Assembly (NCBI RefSeq): GCF_003034995.1
Contig: NZ_PZKF01000018.1
Location: 1-59,192, forward strand
Reading direction: 5' to 3'
Source of the DNA: Phaeovulum veldkampii DSM 11550
Lineage (GTDB): Bacteria > Pseudomonadota > Alphaproteobacteria > Rhodobacterales > Rhodobacteraceae
DNA length: 59,192 nucleotides
The notes under the pieces are model-generated. The model had not been told where the DNA came from, did no database searches, and saw nothing but the letters and a program-made list of their open reading frames with translations. The translations under genes and the position numbers were made by a program. Of this stretch, positions 26,468-35,051 are shown piece after piece. Every line of letters starts with the position of its first letter. Position 1 is the stretch's first letter.

Positions 26468-27007
26468 TCAATCCCCCAGCTTGTACATTGCACGCGCCAC
26501 CGGGATGGCCGCCAAAAAGGCCCCGAGCGCAAATACATAGCCCGACAGCGCTGTCTGGCTCATCCCCGACATCATGTGACCCGAGGTGCAGCCTCCCGCC
26601 AGCCGCGCGCCGAACAGCACGATAAAGCCGCCTGCGAAAGCCACCGCAAAGCGTTTGATCACGCTGCGGCCATAGTTCGCCTCCCACAATTCGGGCAGGT
26701 TGGCTTCGTGCGGGGCAACGCCCTTTCGCAGATAGGATGACACCCCTGCCCCGATCATCATCGCGATGACGAACAGGAAGTTGTAGTTCAGCGGGTTGGC
26801 GATATCTTTGGCCTCTTTCGCCAGATAGCTGTTGGGCGAGCTCGGCCCCTCGGGGCCATCGACGATGATATCGGGGTTGATCATGTCCCAGATGATGCCG
26901 TCCAGCACCACGAACTGGGTCGAGACCCCGATCGGCTTGACCAGCAGGACAGCGGCGAAAAACACCACCCCCAGCAAAAGCCCGCCCAATTTCCACGACA
27001 GTGACAT
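26468..27007 (-). CDS. YeeE/YedE-family membrane protein, first half
   Basis: A 179-residue partner of the preceding entry. Hydrophobic segments occur at the N-terminus (LGGLLLGVVFFAAVLLV), middle (FLFVIAMMIGAGV) and C-terminus. The signature GARLAGGCTSGHMMSGMSQ holds the conserved Cys. A longer loop (residues about 40-75) is probably periplasmic. GAGGGAGG lies before the ATG. Such pairs in this order often travel with sulfur-oxidation or persulfide-response genes; none is adjacent here. Confidence 0.88.
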   Translation of the reverse strand: MSLSWKLGGLLLGVVFFAAVLLVKPIGVSTQFVVLDGIIWDMINPDIIVDGPEGPSSPNSYLAKEAKDIANPLNYNFLFVIAMMIGAGVSSYLRKGVAPHEANLPELWEANYGRSVIKRFAVAFAGGFIVLFGARLAGGCTSGHMMSGMSQTALSGYVFALGAFLAAIPVARAMYKLGD

Positions 27008-27040
27008 CTGACACCTCCCTCAGGTCATATGCTCACATTC

Positions 27041-27068
27041 ACATTACCGGATATTTTGTCGCAGCCAA
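27041..27068 (-). promoter_or_regulatory. Candidate promoter of the YeeE/YedE pair
   Basis: Minus-strand TTGGCT (27068-27063) and TAATGT (27046-27041) are 16 nt apart, about 34 nt before the first gene and downstream of the terminator at 27095-27132. If real, the transporter is transcribed apart from the candidate RNA. Confidence 0.35.
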
Positions 27069-27094
27069 GCGTCCTATGGGCGATGTGAGGGGGG

Positions 27095-27132
27095 AAAAAA
27101 TAAAAGCGCTGCGGGAGGGAGGCCCGCAGCGC
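27095..27132 (-). terminator. Strong intrinsic terminator of the candidate RNA
   Basis: A perfect 10-bp GC-rich stem (27123-27132 with 27106-27115), 7-nt loop, followed on the minus strand by TTTTATTTTTT. No annotated minus-strand gene lies upstream for more than 2 kb, which is why an RNA gene is inferred. Confidence 0.85.
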
Positions 27133-27219
27133 ATTATTGGTCAGACGAGGGAGAGCGTCTGCCCGGGGCGGACCCCTTGCGGCGGGAGAGCCGCGTGTCA
27201 GGGAGAACCGAGGTCCGTC
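27095..27219 (-). ncRNA. Candidate small regulatory RNA with repeated CUCCC loops
   Basis: Predicted transcript of about 120 nt from near 27219 to the T tract at 27095-27105. An outer stem CGGACC/GGTCCG (27217-27212 with 27174-27169) encloses an unpaired UCUCCCU (27206-27200) and a hairpin GCGGC-UCUCCC-GCCGC (27194-27179). A second hairpin is CAGACG-CUCUCCCU-CGUCUG (27161-27142). The terminator hairpin GCGCUGCGGG-CCUCCCU-CCCGCAGCGC (27132-27106) ends in U4AU6. All four single-stranded segments show UCUCCC or CCUCCC, complementary to Shine-Dalgarno GGGAG. No credible ORF is inside. Stem-loops with such loops recall CU-rich-loop sRNAs of Rhodobacter (CcsR type) but the sequence is not one I recognise. 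This is a prediction from sequence only. Confidence 0.65.
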
Positions 27220-27225
27220 TTGTTC

Positions 27226-27267
27226 GGAATACGCCTCGAGCCGGGGGCCAACTTTGACCTAGGTCAA
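27226..27267 (-). promoter_or_regulatory. Class II CRP/FNR-type promoter of the candidate RNA, site 1
   Basis: TTGAC-CTAG-GTCAA (27254-27267) is a perfect CRP/FNR-superfamily dyad. A -10-like TATTCC (27231-27226 on the minus strand) would start RNA at about 27219, placing the dyad centre (27260.5) at -41.5, the classical class II position. NNR of Paracoccus uses TTAAC-N4-GTCAA-like boxes, so an NO- or redox-sensing regulator is plausible. Confidence 0.6.
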
Positions 27268-27269
27268 GT

Positions 27270-27283
27270 TTGCGTGATCGCAA
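27270..27283. promoter_or_regulatory. Second CRP/FNR-type dyad, TTGCG-N4-CGCAA
   Basis: TTGCG-TGAT-CGCAA is a perfect dyad of the form reported for NnrR in Rhodobacter. Its centre (27276.5) lies 16 bp from that of the neighbouring dyad and at about -57.5 relative to the proposed start. It could also act rightward on the glycosyltransferase gene at 27357. Confidence 0.6.
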
Positions 27284-27356
27284 CCTGCGACAAAGTAGCA
27301 GCCATCCCCGCACGCCGCCCCTTGCCCGGCCTGCGCGGGCGGTGCACATCTGGGCC

Positions 27357-28412
27357 ATGCGCAGCCTTGCCATCACCACAGTGCGAAACGAAGGCGCCTT
27401 CCTGCTGGACTGGCTGGCGCATCATCGGGCCGTGGGGTTCACCGATTTTCTGGTGTTCTCGAACGATTGCACCGATGGCACCGCCGAAATGCTCGACCGG
27501 CTGGCGCAGTTCGGCGGGCTGACCCATGTGGCGCAGAGCGGGCCGTTCGCACGCGGGCCACAATGGGCCGCGCTGAAGGCCGCCGACCGGCACCCGGCCA
27601 AGGCCGCGGCAGATTGGGTGCTGGTGCTCGACATCGACGAATTCGTGACCATCCACGCAGGCGACCACAGCCTGACCGCGCTGCGGGCGGCCCTGCCCGA
27701 GGCGACCGCGATCCCGCTGACGTGGCGGCTGTTCGGCAATTGCGGCGTGGTCGAATATGTGGATCGTCCGATCCCCGAGCAGTTCACCCGCGCAGCCCCC
27801 CGTGGGTTGATCTGGCCGTGGCGGGCCTCGCTGTTCAAGACGCTGTTTCGCAACGACGGCAGCTATGCCCGGCTTGGCGTGCATCGCCCGCGCCAGCCCG
27901 ACCCGGCGCGCCTGCACGGTCAACGCTGGTTCGACGGATCGGGGCGCGAATTGCCGCCGCTGTATCATCGCCAGCGGCTGTTCACGCCCTTGGGGCAGAA
28001 TTGTCAGCGGCTGGTGCAACTGAACCATTATCCCTTGGGCGCGATGCACAGCTATGTGCTGAAATGCGACCGCGGGCGGGCCAATCGCGAGGCTTCGACC
28101 TTCGACATGTCCTATTGGGTGGAGCGGAATTTCTGCTCCGAGGACGACAGCAGCATTGCCGCACTGGCCCCGCAGACGGCTGCGATCCGGGCCGAACTGC
28201 GGGCCGATCCTGTGTTGGCCGCGCTGCATGACCGCGCCGTAGCCTGGCGGCAGGCACGATTCGAGGCGCTGATGCTGACCGAGGCGTTTCGCGCCTTGTT
28301 CGGGCGCCTGCTGATGACGCCGCCCAGCCAGCCGTTGCCCGGCCCGACGATTCGGCAGTTGGCAGCCTGGGCGCAGGCCGAGGCGCGGCAGGGATCGCGG
28401 CCTGCAAAGTGA
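27357..28412 (+). CDS. Glycosyltransferase family 2-like protein
   Basis: A 351-residue GT-A-fold protein of the 'Glyco_tranf_2_4' kind. MRSLAITTVRNEGAFLLDWLAHHRAVGF begins the nucleotide-binding fold (read in part), followed by FSNDCTDGT and VLVLDIDEFVTIH with the DxD-like metal motif (about 85-95). The C-terminal part has QLNHYPLGAMHSYVLK. It probably modifies surface polysaccharide. ATG 27357 has a weak RBS. The upstream control region with two FNR-type dyads points mainly the other way. Confidence 0.82.
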   Translation: MRSLAITTVRNEGAFLLDWLAHHRAVGFTDFLVFSNDCTDGTAEMLDRLAQFGGLTHVAQSGPFARGPQWAALKAADRHPAKAAADWVLVLDIDEFVTIHAGDHSLTALRAALPEATAIPLTWRLFGNCGVVEYVDRPIPEQFTRAAPRGLIWPWRASLFKTLFRNDGSYARLGVHRPRQPDPARLHGQRWFDGSGRELPPLYHRQRLFTPLGQNCQRLVQLNHYPLGAMHSYVLKCDRGRANREASTFDMSYWVERNFCSEDDSSIAALAPQTAAIRAELRADPVLAALHDRAVAWRQARFEALMLTEAFRALFGRLLMTPPSQPLPGPTIRQLAAWAQAEARQGSRPAK

Positions 28413-28555
28413 CAATCCCGCCGGGGCCCCAGATTGGCGCGCAAACCGCAACACGCCATGAAAAAGCCATTCCGCGCGCCCATTTTGGACGTGTCGCTAG
28501 GATGTTAGAGTGAAGTCTGCCATCTGCTCGAATGGTGGATGACAACGGAGGGATG

Positions 28556-29506
28556 ATGCGCTTCGACACGGCCACAGCAACCGGACATCCCGACCCCGAG
28601 GTTGCGGCCTGGCCCGAGGCGTTGGTCTCAACGGGCGATGACCTGGGCTATTTCGCGCCGCTGGGGCAGCGCCATGCGGCGTTTTTTGCCGATGATGGGC
28701 CGGTGCTGCTGGTCAGTTTTGAAACCGCGGCCGCCATTGGCGCCAATGGCGGGTTGCCGCACGCATTGGCCGTGGCCCAGCCCAACGGCTGGTCGTGCCT
28801 GACGCTGATCGCCTCGGGTGCCACATGGTTTCGTGACCCGGCGGTTTTCGCCTATTTCGACCGGCTGATCGAGGATGCCTTCTTCGAGGATTTCGACCGC
28901 GTGGTGTTCTATGGTGCGGGCATGGCGGGCTATGCGGCGGCGGCCTATTCGGTGGCCGCCCCCGGTGCGATGGTGATTGCGGTGCAGCCGCAGGCCACGC
29001 TCGACCCGCGCGTGGCGGGCTGGGATGGCCGCTTTCGTCGGATGCGTCGGCTATCGTTCACCGACCGCTACGGCTTTGCCCCCGACATGATCGAAGGCGC
29101 GGGCGATGGCATGGTGATCTTTGACCCCGAACAACGGCTGGATGCGATGCATGCGGCACTTTTCCGGCGCCCTTTCGTGACACTGCTGCCCTGCCCCAAC
29201 CTCGGCAACGGGATCGAGGCGGCGCTGCGCGACATGGGCGTGCTGGACCCGATGCTGCGGCTGGCGCTTGAGGGGCGGCTAGAACCGGCTGCGTTCTGGC
29301 GGCTTTACCGTGCACGCCGAAACTCGGTTCCCTATCTGAGCGGGCTGATGGCGCGGCTGGACGAGGCGCGCCGCCCGCTTCTGAACGCGCTTTTGTGCCG
29401 CCACGCCGCCAGACGGCTGAACGACAGGCGCTTTCGCTATCGACTGATCCAGCTGGAGCAGGAGCTGGCCGCGCAGGGCCGCAGCCTGCCTGTCGCCCGC
29501 AGCTAA
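28556..29506 (+). CDS. Conserved protein of unknown function (hydrolase-like fold?)
   Basis: A 316-residue protein I cannot place with certainty. [37 protein letters not shown] (read in part) resembles a nucleotide-binding turn or alpha/beta-hydrolase core, and later [23 protein letters not shown] and the basic C-terminus are seen. It follows the glycosyltransferase in the same direction (143-bp gap, no gene inside), suggesting a shared surface-carbohydrate role. ATG 28556 sits 4 nt after GGAGGG; ATG 28532 is an alternative. The stop overlaps the convergent ureG stop by 4 bp. Confidence 0.6.
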   Translation: MRFDTATATGHPDPEVAAWPEALVSTGDDLGYFAPLGQRHAAFFADDGPVLLVSFETAAAIGANGGLPHALAVAQPNGWSCLTLIASGATWFRDPAVFAYFDRLIEDAFFEDFDRVVFYGAGMAGYAAAAYSVAAPGAMVIAVQPQATLDPRVAGWDGRFRRMRRLSFTDRYGFAPDMIEGAGDGMVIFDPEQRLDAMHAALFRRPFVTLLPCPNLGNGIEAALRDMGVLDPMLRLALEGRLEPAAFWRLYRARRNSVPYLSGLMARLDEARRPLLNALLCRHAARRLNDRRFRYRLIQLEQELAAQGRSLPVARS

Positions 29507-30114
29507 AGCCCGCCCGCCGCGCGCAGGAATGCCACCACCTCGGCCACGCCTTTGCCCTGCCGCAGGCTGGCCATCACAAAGGGCCGGGGGCCGCGGGCCG
29601 CGCGCGTATCGGCCTCCAGCAGCACCGGGTCAACGCCTACATGGGGGGCCAGATCGGTCTTGTTGACGATCAGCAGATCCGACCGCGTGACCCCCGGCCC
29701 CTTCTTGCGCGGAATGTCCTGCCCGGCGGCGGTGTCGATGACATACAGCGACACATCGGCCAGTTCCGGGCTGAAGGTGGCGGCCAGATTGTCACCGCCC
29801 GATTCGATGAAGACCACGTCCAGATCGGGGAAGGCCGCGGTCAGATCGGCCACGGCGGCAAGGTTGATCGAGGCATCCTCGCGGATCGCGGTATGTGGGC
29901 AACCGCCGGTTTCCACGCCGCGGATACGGTCTGCGGGCAGCACCTGCGCGCGCATCAGAAATTCGGCATCTTCGCGGGTGTAGATGTCGTTGGTGATCAC
30001 CGCGACCGAAAATTCCTGCGCCATGGCGCGGCACAACTGGGCCGTCAGCGTCGTCTTGCCGGCGCCGACCGGGCCACCGATGCCCACGCGCAGCGGGCCA
30101 TTGGGGCTTTTCAT
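29503..30114 (-). CDS. ureG: Urease accessory GTPase UreG
   Basis: SIMIBI GTPase that drives nickel insertion into urease. At 203 residues: P-loop [13 protein letters not shown] near the N-terminus, metal site [17 protein letters not shown] (CPH), FIESGGDN in switch II, and [14 protein letters not shown] for the guanine. Start [10 protein letters not shown] fits the family; the open frame upstream is not conserved. Last gene of the urease cluster. Confidence 0.96.
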   Translation of the reverse strand: MKSPNGPLRVGIGGPVGAGKTTLTAQLCRAMAQEFSVAVITNDIYTREDAEFLMRAQVLPADRIRGVETGGCPHTAIREDASINLAAVADLTAAFPDLDVVFIESGGDNLAATFSPELADVSLYVIDTAAGQDIPRKKGPGVTRSDLLIVNKTDLAPHVGVDPVLLEADTRAARGPRPFVMASLRQGKGVAEVVAFLRAAGGL

Positions 30115-30154
30115 TTGCTCAAGTCCTTTGCAAGGTTTGTCACGCAATACATTG

Positions 30155-30787
30155 TCATGTCTTGTAAATACGAACTTCCATGACTTCATGTGCCATCGCC
30201 GCCATATCGGCGCCAAAGGCCGCCGAACCGATCGCGTCAGGGTCAGCCACCGCCTCGGCTGCGACCCGCAGGATCAGCGGCTGAAGGCCCGCCAGCATCC
30301 GCTGCCCCTCGGTCTGGCCCAGGGGGGCAAAGCGCACCGCGACCTGCACCAGATTGCCCGCGAATGTCTGCAGATAGAGCGCGACCACCTGTTCGGCCGG
30401 CAGGCCCAGCGCCGCCACCGCCCGGCCCACCGCCACCGGCAGCGGCGCGGGCGGATGGGCTGTGCCGGTCAGGGTGTTGGTCAGATCGGTGAAGGCGCGG
30501 CCCTGATCTTCGGTTTCCACCGCGCGTTCCCGCGCGGCGGCCAGCGCGCGGGCAAGGCCCGCCAGCGCCGCATGGTCGGCACCGGGGCGCAGGCTGGCGG
30601 CCAGCAGGCAGGCATCGACCCGGCCCGAGCCTTGCCCGATCACATCGCCGATCCAGTCGCCGATCGCCTCGGCCCCCGCCAGCCCGCCCTGGGCAATTGC
30701 CCATTCCAGCCCGTGCGAATAGGCAAACCCGCCCACCGGAAAGGCCGGCGAGAGCCATTGCACCAGTTGCATCAGCGCCGCCGTCAT
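30155..30787 (-). CDS. ureF: Urease accessory protein UreF
   Basis: All-helical GTPase-activating partner of UreG, 210 residues. [24 protein letters not shown] is the conserved N-terminal segment (read in part), and ETEDQGRAF and [19 protein letters not shown] follow. Start ATG 30787 lies 13 bp after the ureE stop. Confidence 0.93.
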   Translation of the reverse strand: MTAALMQLVQWLSPAFPVGGFAYSHGLEWAIAQGGLAGAEAIGDWIGDVIGQGSGRVDACLLAASLRPGADHAALAGLARALAAARERAVETEDQGRAFTDLTNTLTGTAHPPAPLPVAVGRAVAALGLPAEQVVALYLQTFAGNLVQVAVRFAPLGQTEGQRMLAGLQPLILRVAAEAVADPDAIGSAAFGADMAAMAHEVMEVRIYKT

Positions 30788-30800
30788 ACGTTCGGGGCCG

Positions 30801-31361
30801 TCATGCGTTCGAGGCGGGCACGTCGGGTTCGTCGAGGTCATCCTCGTCGGCGGTGTGCAGATGCGCGACATGGTGGTGGACATGGCGCTTGCCATGGGTG
30901 TCGTGCCCATGGTCGTGGTCGTGGCCCATCGTGCGGCCGTGACCATAGGCGCCGCCCTCGGGGGTAAACGGTTCCTGCACCGGGGTCAGGCTGGCGCCCA
31001 GCCCTTCCAGCATCCGCTCCAGCACCCGATCGCGGGCGATCACCAGACGATCAGATTCGATCTGGCATGGCGTGTGGCGGTTGCCGATGTGCCATGCCAG
31101 CCGCGGCAGATCGCCCACCACGGCGATCAGGTCTTCCTCGGCGGCGATCACCTCGATGATCTGGCCATCGGGCAGACGGAACGCATCGCCATGGTTCAGG
31201 CTGACGGTTTCCGCCAGATCGACCAGAAACGCCTGCCCGCCCGCGGTTTCCAGCCGTTTGCGGCGCAGGAAACGGTCCTCGTATCCAAGCGTCACAAGGT
31301 CGGATGCGCCCTGCCACTGGCCTGCGCGCAGCACGTCATGGGTGTGGGGAATATGGGTCAC
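30801..31361 (-). CDS. ureE: Urease nickel chaperone UreE
   Basis: A 186-residue nickel donor. The N-terminal peptide-binding domain has LGYEDRFLRRKRLET and LNHGDAFRLPDGQ. The metal domain has AWHIGNRHTPCQIE. The C-terminal tail carries about 15 His (HDHDHGHDTHGKRHVHHH), as in nickel-storing forms, then an acidic end. It is first of the E-F-G block, separated from ureC by two small unrelated genes. Confidence 0.95.
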   Translation of the reverse strand: MTHIPHTHDVLRAGQWQGASDLVTLGYEDRFLRRKRLETAGGQAFLVDLAETVSLNHGDAFRLPDGQIIEVIAAEEDLIAVVGDLPRLAWHIGNRHTPCQIESDRLVIARDRVLERMLEGLGASLTPVQEPFTPEGGAYGHGRTMGHDHDHGHDTHGKRHVHHHVAHLHTADEDDLDEPDVPASNA

Positions 31362-31395
31362 GGGTCATGCTCCTTCCGGCGCCGATGGGGCGCCG

Positions 31396-31426
31396 GGGGG
31401 CAGTATCGGCTGCGCCGACTGCCCCC
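31396..31426. other. Strong hairpin between ureE and the DUF1127 gene
   Basis: GGGGGCAGT pairs with ACTGCCCCC around an inner CGGC-TGC-GCCG, with a 2-nt bulge. There is no T run on either strand, so it is not a clear terminator. It may tune transcript processing between the two genes. Confidence 0.45.
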
Positions 31427-31437
31427 GCAAGCCCGGA

Positions 31438-31662
31438 TCAGAACACGAAGCGGTCGCGAAAGACGTGCTGCGCGATCCGTTCGCGCCGGATGCCCAGTTT
31501 AAGCAACTCTTCATCCGACATCGCATTCAGCCGGTCAATTTCCTGCACGCGCGATTGCCGTTCGACATAGGCGTTGATGCCCTGGCCCAGCGACGTGAAG
31601 TAGTCATCAAGCCCTTTCAGCAGGCGCGCCTCGCGCCGGGCGTTGGTAGCCATGACAGCCAT
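31438..31662 (-). CDS. DUF1127-type small protein
   Basis: A 74-residue, Arg-rich protein. LDDYFTSLGQGINAYVERQSRVQEIDRLNAMSDEELLKLGIRRERI (read in part) matches the YjiS-like DUF1127 pattern, whose short forms act in phosphate, RNA or stress control in alphaproteobacteria. GGAGGG lies before ATG 31662. It sits inside the urease cluster, as a passenger or with its own TATATT-containing promoter just upstream. Confidence 0.8.
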   Translation of the reverse strand: MAVMATNARREARLLKGLDDYFTSLGQGINAYVERQSRVQEIDRLNAMSDEELLKLGIRRERIAQHVFRDRFVF

Positions 31663-31775
31663 TGGAACCCTCCATGAAGGTATGGTGTCCTCCCGAAAGG
31701 CAATATAAGTCAGAATTACTGTCTTACCCACCCCGCCCGGCGCATGGCAGGCATGATCACGCTGCAGCGCAGCAT

Positions 31776-32078
31776 TCAGCAGCGCCAGGCGGTCGCGCGC
31801 AGCTCATAGACCTCGACGCCGGGCTGCACCGGGTCAAACACCACACGGTTGGCACCTGCCGCGCGCGCATCTTCCATGATCTTGTTGCGGGCGTATTTCA
31901 CACCTTGCTCGGCCAGAACCGGGCCATAGACGCCGGGTTTCATGGAGACATTGGCAACCAGGGTGCAGCCCGCGACGGCAGATTGATCGACCGCCTGAAC
32001 CTCGGGCACGCCGCGAAATCCAGGATCGCTGCACGCGCCAAGTGCCAGGATCATGGCAAAGGGAAGGGCCTGTTTCAT
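31776..32078 (-). CDS. Small lipoprotein, DUF4156-like
   Basis: A 100-residue exported lipoprotein: MKQALPFAMILALGACSD gives a signal with the lipobox Cys at about 16. The mature part has CTLVANVSMKPGVYG and ARNKIMEDARAAGANRVVFDP, which fits DUF4156. Probably outer-membrane anchored. It interrupts the urease cluster between ureC and ureE. Confidence 0.75.
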   Translation of the reverse strand: MKQALPFAMILALGACSDPGFRGVPEVQAVDQSAVAGCTLVANVSMKPGVYGPVLAEQGVKYARNKIMEDARAAGANRVVFDPVQPGVEVYELRATAWRC

Positions 32079-32161
32079 GCTGCTCTCCGTTGTTTTTGGC
32101 CATGCTGCGGAGCGGCGCGAAAATCCGCAAGCCCCCGCCCGCAGCTTCGGCCAAAGCCCGC

Positions 32162-33871
32162 CTAATACAGGAAATACCGCTGCGCCAGCGGCAGTTCCGT
32201 GGCGGGTTCGCAGGTCAGCAATTCGCCATCGGCCCGCACCTCGTAGGTTTCGGGGTTCACCTCGATCTGCGGCATCGCGGCGTTGTGGATCATGTCGGCC
32301 TTGCCGATACCGCGGGTGTGTTCGACGGCCACGGTCTGCTTGGCCAGCCCCAGCCGGCCGCGCACCCCTTCGGCCTCGGCCGCGGCCGAGACAAAGACCA
32401 CCGCCGAAGCCTCACGGCTGCGCCCGAAAGCCGCGAACATGGGCCGCGAATACACCGGCTGCGGCGTCGGGATCGAGGCGTTCGGATCACCCATCTGTGC
32501 CACCACGATCGAGCCGCCCAGCAGCACCATATCGGGCTTGGCCCCGAAGAATGCCGGGTGCCACAGCACCAGATCAGCGCGCTTGCCCACCTCGATGCTG
32601 CCGATGTGGCGCGACAGCCCGTGCGCGATGGCGGGGTTGATCGTGTATTTGGCGATGTAGCGTTTCACCCGCGCGTTGTCGTTGTCGCCGGTCTCGTCGG
32701 CCAGCCTGCCGCGTTGCAGCTTCATCTTGTGCGCCGTCTGCCAGGTGCGGGTGATGACCTCGCCGACCCGGCCCATCGCCTGACTGTCCGACGACAGGAT
32801 CGAGAACGCGCCCATGTCGTGCAAAATATCCTCGGCGGCGATGGTTTCGCGTCGGATACGGCTTTCGGCAAAGGCCACATCCTCGGGCACGCGCTTGTCG
32901 AGGTGGTGGCAGACCATCAGCATATCCAGATGCTCTTCCAGCGTGTTCACCGTGTAGGGCATCGTCGGGTTGGTGGAACTGGGGATCACGTTCGGGCTGG
33001 AAACGACGCGGATGATGTCGGGCGCATGGCCACCGCCCGCGCCTTCAGTATGAAAGGCGTGGATCGTGCGGCCCTTGATCGCGGCCAGCGTGTTTTCGAC
33101 AAAACCCGATTCGTTCAGCGTGTCGGTGTGGATCATCACCTGCACATCCCAGGCATCAGCCACCGTCAGGCAGCAGTCGATGGCGGCGGGGGTGGTGCCC
33201 CAGTCTTCGTGCAGTTTCAGCGCGCAGGCCCCGGCGCGGACCTGTTCCTCCAGCGCCGCGGGAAGGCTGGCGTTGCCCTTGCCCGCGAAGGCCAGATTGA
33301 TCGGAAAGGCATCGGCGGCCTGCAACATCCGCCCGATGTGCCACGGACCCGGCGTGCAGGTGGTGGCCAGCGTGCCATGCGCAGGCCCGGTGCCGCCACC
33401 CAGCATCGTGGTCAGGCCCGAGTGCAGCGCATCGTCGATCTGCTGCGGGCAGATGAAATGGATATGCGCATCCATCCCCCCTGCGGTCAGGATGCGCCCC
33501 TCGCCCGCGATGATCTCGGTTCCAGGTCCGATCACCATGGTGACGCCCGCCTGCGTGTCGGGGTTGCCCGCCTTGCCGATCGCGGCGATACGGCCGTCGC
33601 GCAGCCCCACATCGGCCTTCACGATGCCCCAGTGATCGACGACCAGCGCGTTGGTGATGACGGTATCCATCGCGCCCGCGGCGCGGGTCATCTGGCTTTG
33701 GCCCATGCCATCGCGGATCACCTTGCCGCCGCCGAATTTCACCTCGTCGCCATAGGTGGTGAAGTCGCGCTCCACCTCGATGATCAGATCGGTATCGGCC
33801 AGCCGCAGCCGGTCGCCAGTGGTTGGGCCGAACATGTCGGCATAGGTGGCGCGGGAAATCCGGGCGGGCAT
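32162..33871 (-). CDS. ureC: Urease alpha subunit
   Basis: Catalytic subunit hydrolysing urea to ammonia and carbamate at a di-nickel site. Full length, 569 residues. The carbamylated Lys is in [10 protein letters not shown]; nickel ligands are in [14 protein letters not shown] and the [15 protein letters not shown] region; the flap His lies in [13 protein letters not shown]. The ATG overlaps the ureB stop by one base (TGATG). Confidence 0.98.
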   Translation of the reverse strand: MPARISRATYADMFGPTTGDRLRLADTDLIIEVERDFTTYGDEVKFGGGKVIRDGMGQSQMTRAAGAMDTVITNALVVDHWGIVKADVGLRDGRIAAIGKAGNPDTQAGVTMVIGPGTEIIAGEGRILTAGGMDAHIHFICPQQIDDALHSGLTTMLGGGTGPAHGTLATTCTPGPWHIGRMLQAADAFPINLAFAGKGNASLPAALEEQVRAGACALKLHEDWGTTPAAIDCCLTVADAWDVQVMIHTDTLNESGFVENTLAAIKGRTIHAFHTEGAGGGHAPDIIRVVSSPNVIPSSTNPTMPYTVNTLEEHLDMLMVCHHLDKRVPEDVAFAESRIRRETIAAEDILHDMGAFSILSSDSQAMGRVGEVITRTWQTAHKMKLQRGRLADETGDNDNARVKRYIAKYTINPAIAHGLSRHIGSIEVGKRADLVLWHPAFFGAKPDMVLLGGSIVVAQMGDPNASIPTPQPVYSRPMFAAFGRSREASAVVFVSAAAEAEGVRGRLGLAKQTVAVEHTRGIGKADMIHNAAMPQIEVNPETYEVRADGELLTCEPATELPLAQRYFLY

Positions 33872-34176
33872 CAGAGATCCCCCATCACATGACCGTTGAA
33901 GCCGAACACGCGCCGCGCGCCGGCAAGGGGCACCAGCGCCACCTCGCGGGTCTGGCCCGGCTCGAACCGGACCGCGGTGCCTGCGGCAATATCAAGCCGC
34001 ATCCCGCGCGCCGCAGCGCGGTCAAAGGCCAATCCTGCATTGGTTTCGGCGAAATGGTAGTGGCTGCCCACCTGGATCGGGCGGTCGCCGGTATTGGCCA
34101 CCATCAGGTGCCGCACCGGGCGGCCCGCGTTCATCTCAATATCGCCCGGCAAGGGCATGATTTCACCCGGAATCAT
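33871..34176 (-). CDS. ureB: Urease beta subunit
   Basis: A 101-residue structural subunit: [40 protein letters not shown] and [16 protein letters not shown]. Separate beta and gamma chains are the bacterial norm. Coupled to ureC. The ureJ gene is inserted before it. Confidence 0.97.
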   Translation of the reverse strand: MIPGEIMPLPGDIEMNAGRPVRHLMVANTGDRPIQVGSHYHFAETNAGLAFDRAAARGMRLDIAAGTAVRFEPGQTREVALVPLAGARRVFGFNGHVMGDL

Positions 34177-34180
34177 ATCT

Positions 34181-34732
34181 CTACCCCGCCACGGCCAGTG
34201 CCACGCCCGCCGCCGCGGCGGCGGCGCCCAGCGCCCGGCCCGCCAGCGTGCCCGTCACTAGGCCCAACCCGATACCTGCGCCGTGCAGCGCCGCAGTGGC
34301 CAGCGCGAAGCCGACGGCATAAAGCGCCAGCCCAGCCCCCGGCCCCTCGGCCCCGTGGGCATGACCATGCGCCATCCCGAACGCCGCCAGCACCGCCAGT
34401 GCCGCCCCCAGCGGCAGCCGCGCCGCGGCGGCCACCGCCAGCCCGATCACCACGATCGAGGCCAGAATCATCGGCTCCACCCCCGCAAACGGCAGCCCCG
34501 CCATGCCCAGCGCCCCGCCCGCCAACATCGCACCGACAAAGGTCAGCGGCGCGGCCCACAGCGCCCGCCCCCCCGCCTGCGCCGCCCAAAGCCCCACCGC
34601 CACCATCGCCAGAACATGATCAAACCCGCCCAGCGGATGGCCGATCCCAGCCATCAAGCTGCCGGTATCATGCCCGGTGTGGGCCAGTGCCGCCGTGGGC
34701 ACGAACATCAGGGCCAATGCAATTTTCTTCAT
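34181..34732 (-). CDS. ureJ: HupE/UreJ-family membrane protein
   Basis: A 183-residue nickel (or cobalt) permease-like protein. A cleavable signal ([20 protein letters not shown]) is followed by the HupE motif [19 protein letters not shown], and there are about six membrane segments. [10 protein letters not shown] supplies metal ligands. It lies between ureA and ureB, a placement seen in Rhodobacterales, and would bring nickel to the urease maturation system. Confidence 0.92.
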   Translation of the reverse strand: MKKIALALMFVPTAALAHTGHDTGSLMAGIGHPLGGFDHVLAMVAVGLWAAQAGGRALWAAPLTFVGAMLAGGALGMAGLPFAGVEPMILASIVVIGLAVAAAARLPLGAALAVLAAFGMAHGHAHGAEGPGAGLALYAVGFALATAALHGAGIGLGLVTGTLAGRALGAAAAAAGVALAVAG

Positions 34733-34741
34733 GGGCTTACC

Positions 34742-35044
34742 TCAACGGATCGGGTGGTGAACGGTGACAAGCTTGGTGCCGTCGGGAAAGGTGGCTTCGA
34801 CCTGCACCTCGGGGATCATCTCTGCGATCCCCGTCATGCAGTCTTCGGCGCGGATCACCTGCGCCCCGGCCTCCATCAGGTCGGCAACGCTGCGCCCCGC
34901 GCGGGCGCCTTCGACAACAAAATCGGTGATCAGCGCGATCGCCTCGGGGTGGTTCAGCTTGACGCCACGCTCCAGCCGCCCGCGGGCAACCATGGCGGCA
35001 AGGCTGATCAGCAGCTTGTCCTTTTCGCGTGGGGTCAGGTTCAT
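34742..35044 (-). CDS. ureA: Urease gamma subunit
   Basis: A 100-residue subunit: [22 protein letters not shown] start, [19 protein letters not shown], and [19 protein letters not shown] end. Full length. It starts 7 bp after ureD. Confidence 0.97.
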   Translation of the reverse strand: MNLTPREKDKLLISLAAMVARGRLERGVKLNHPEAIALITDFVVEGARAGRSVADLMEAGAQVIRAEDCMTGIAEMIPEVQVEATFPDGTKLVTVHHPIR

Positions 35045-35051
35045 GGGCTCC

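Noticed and set aside
27095-27147. Small ORF (ATG in the candidate RNA reading through the terminator)
   Set aside because: No Shine-Dalgarno before it, runs through the terminator stem and T tract, low-quality peptide.
31396-31426. Terminator between the DUF1127 gene and ureE
   Set aside because: Strong hairpin but no T run on either strand; kept only as a hairpin of unknown role.
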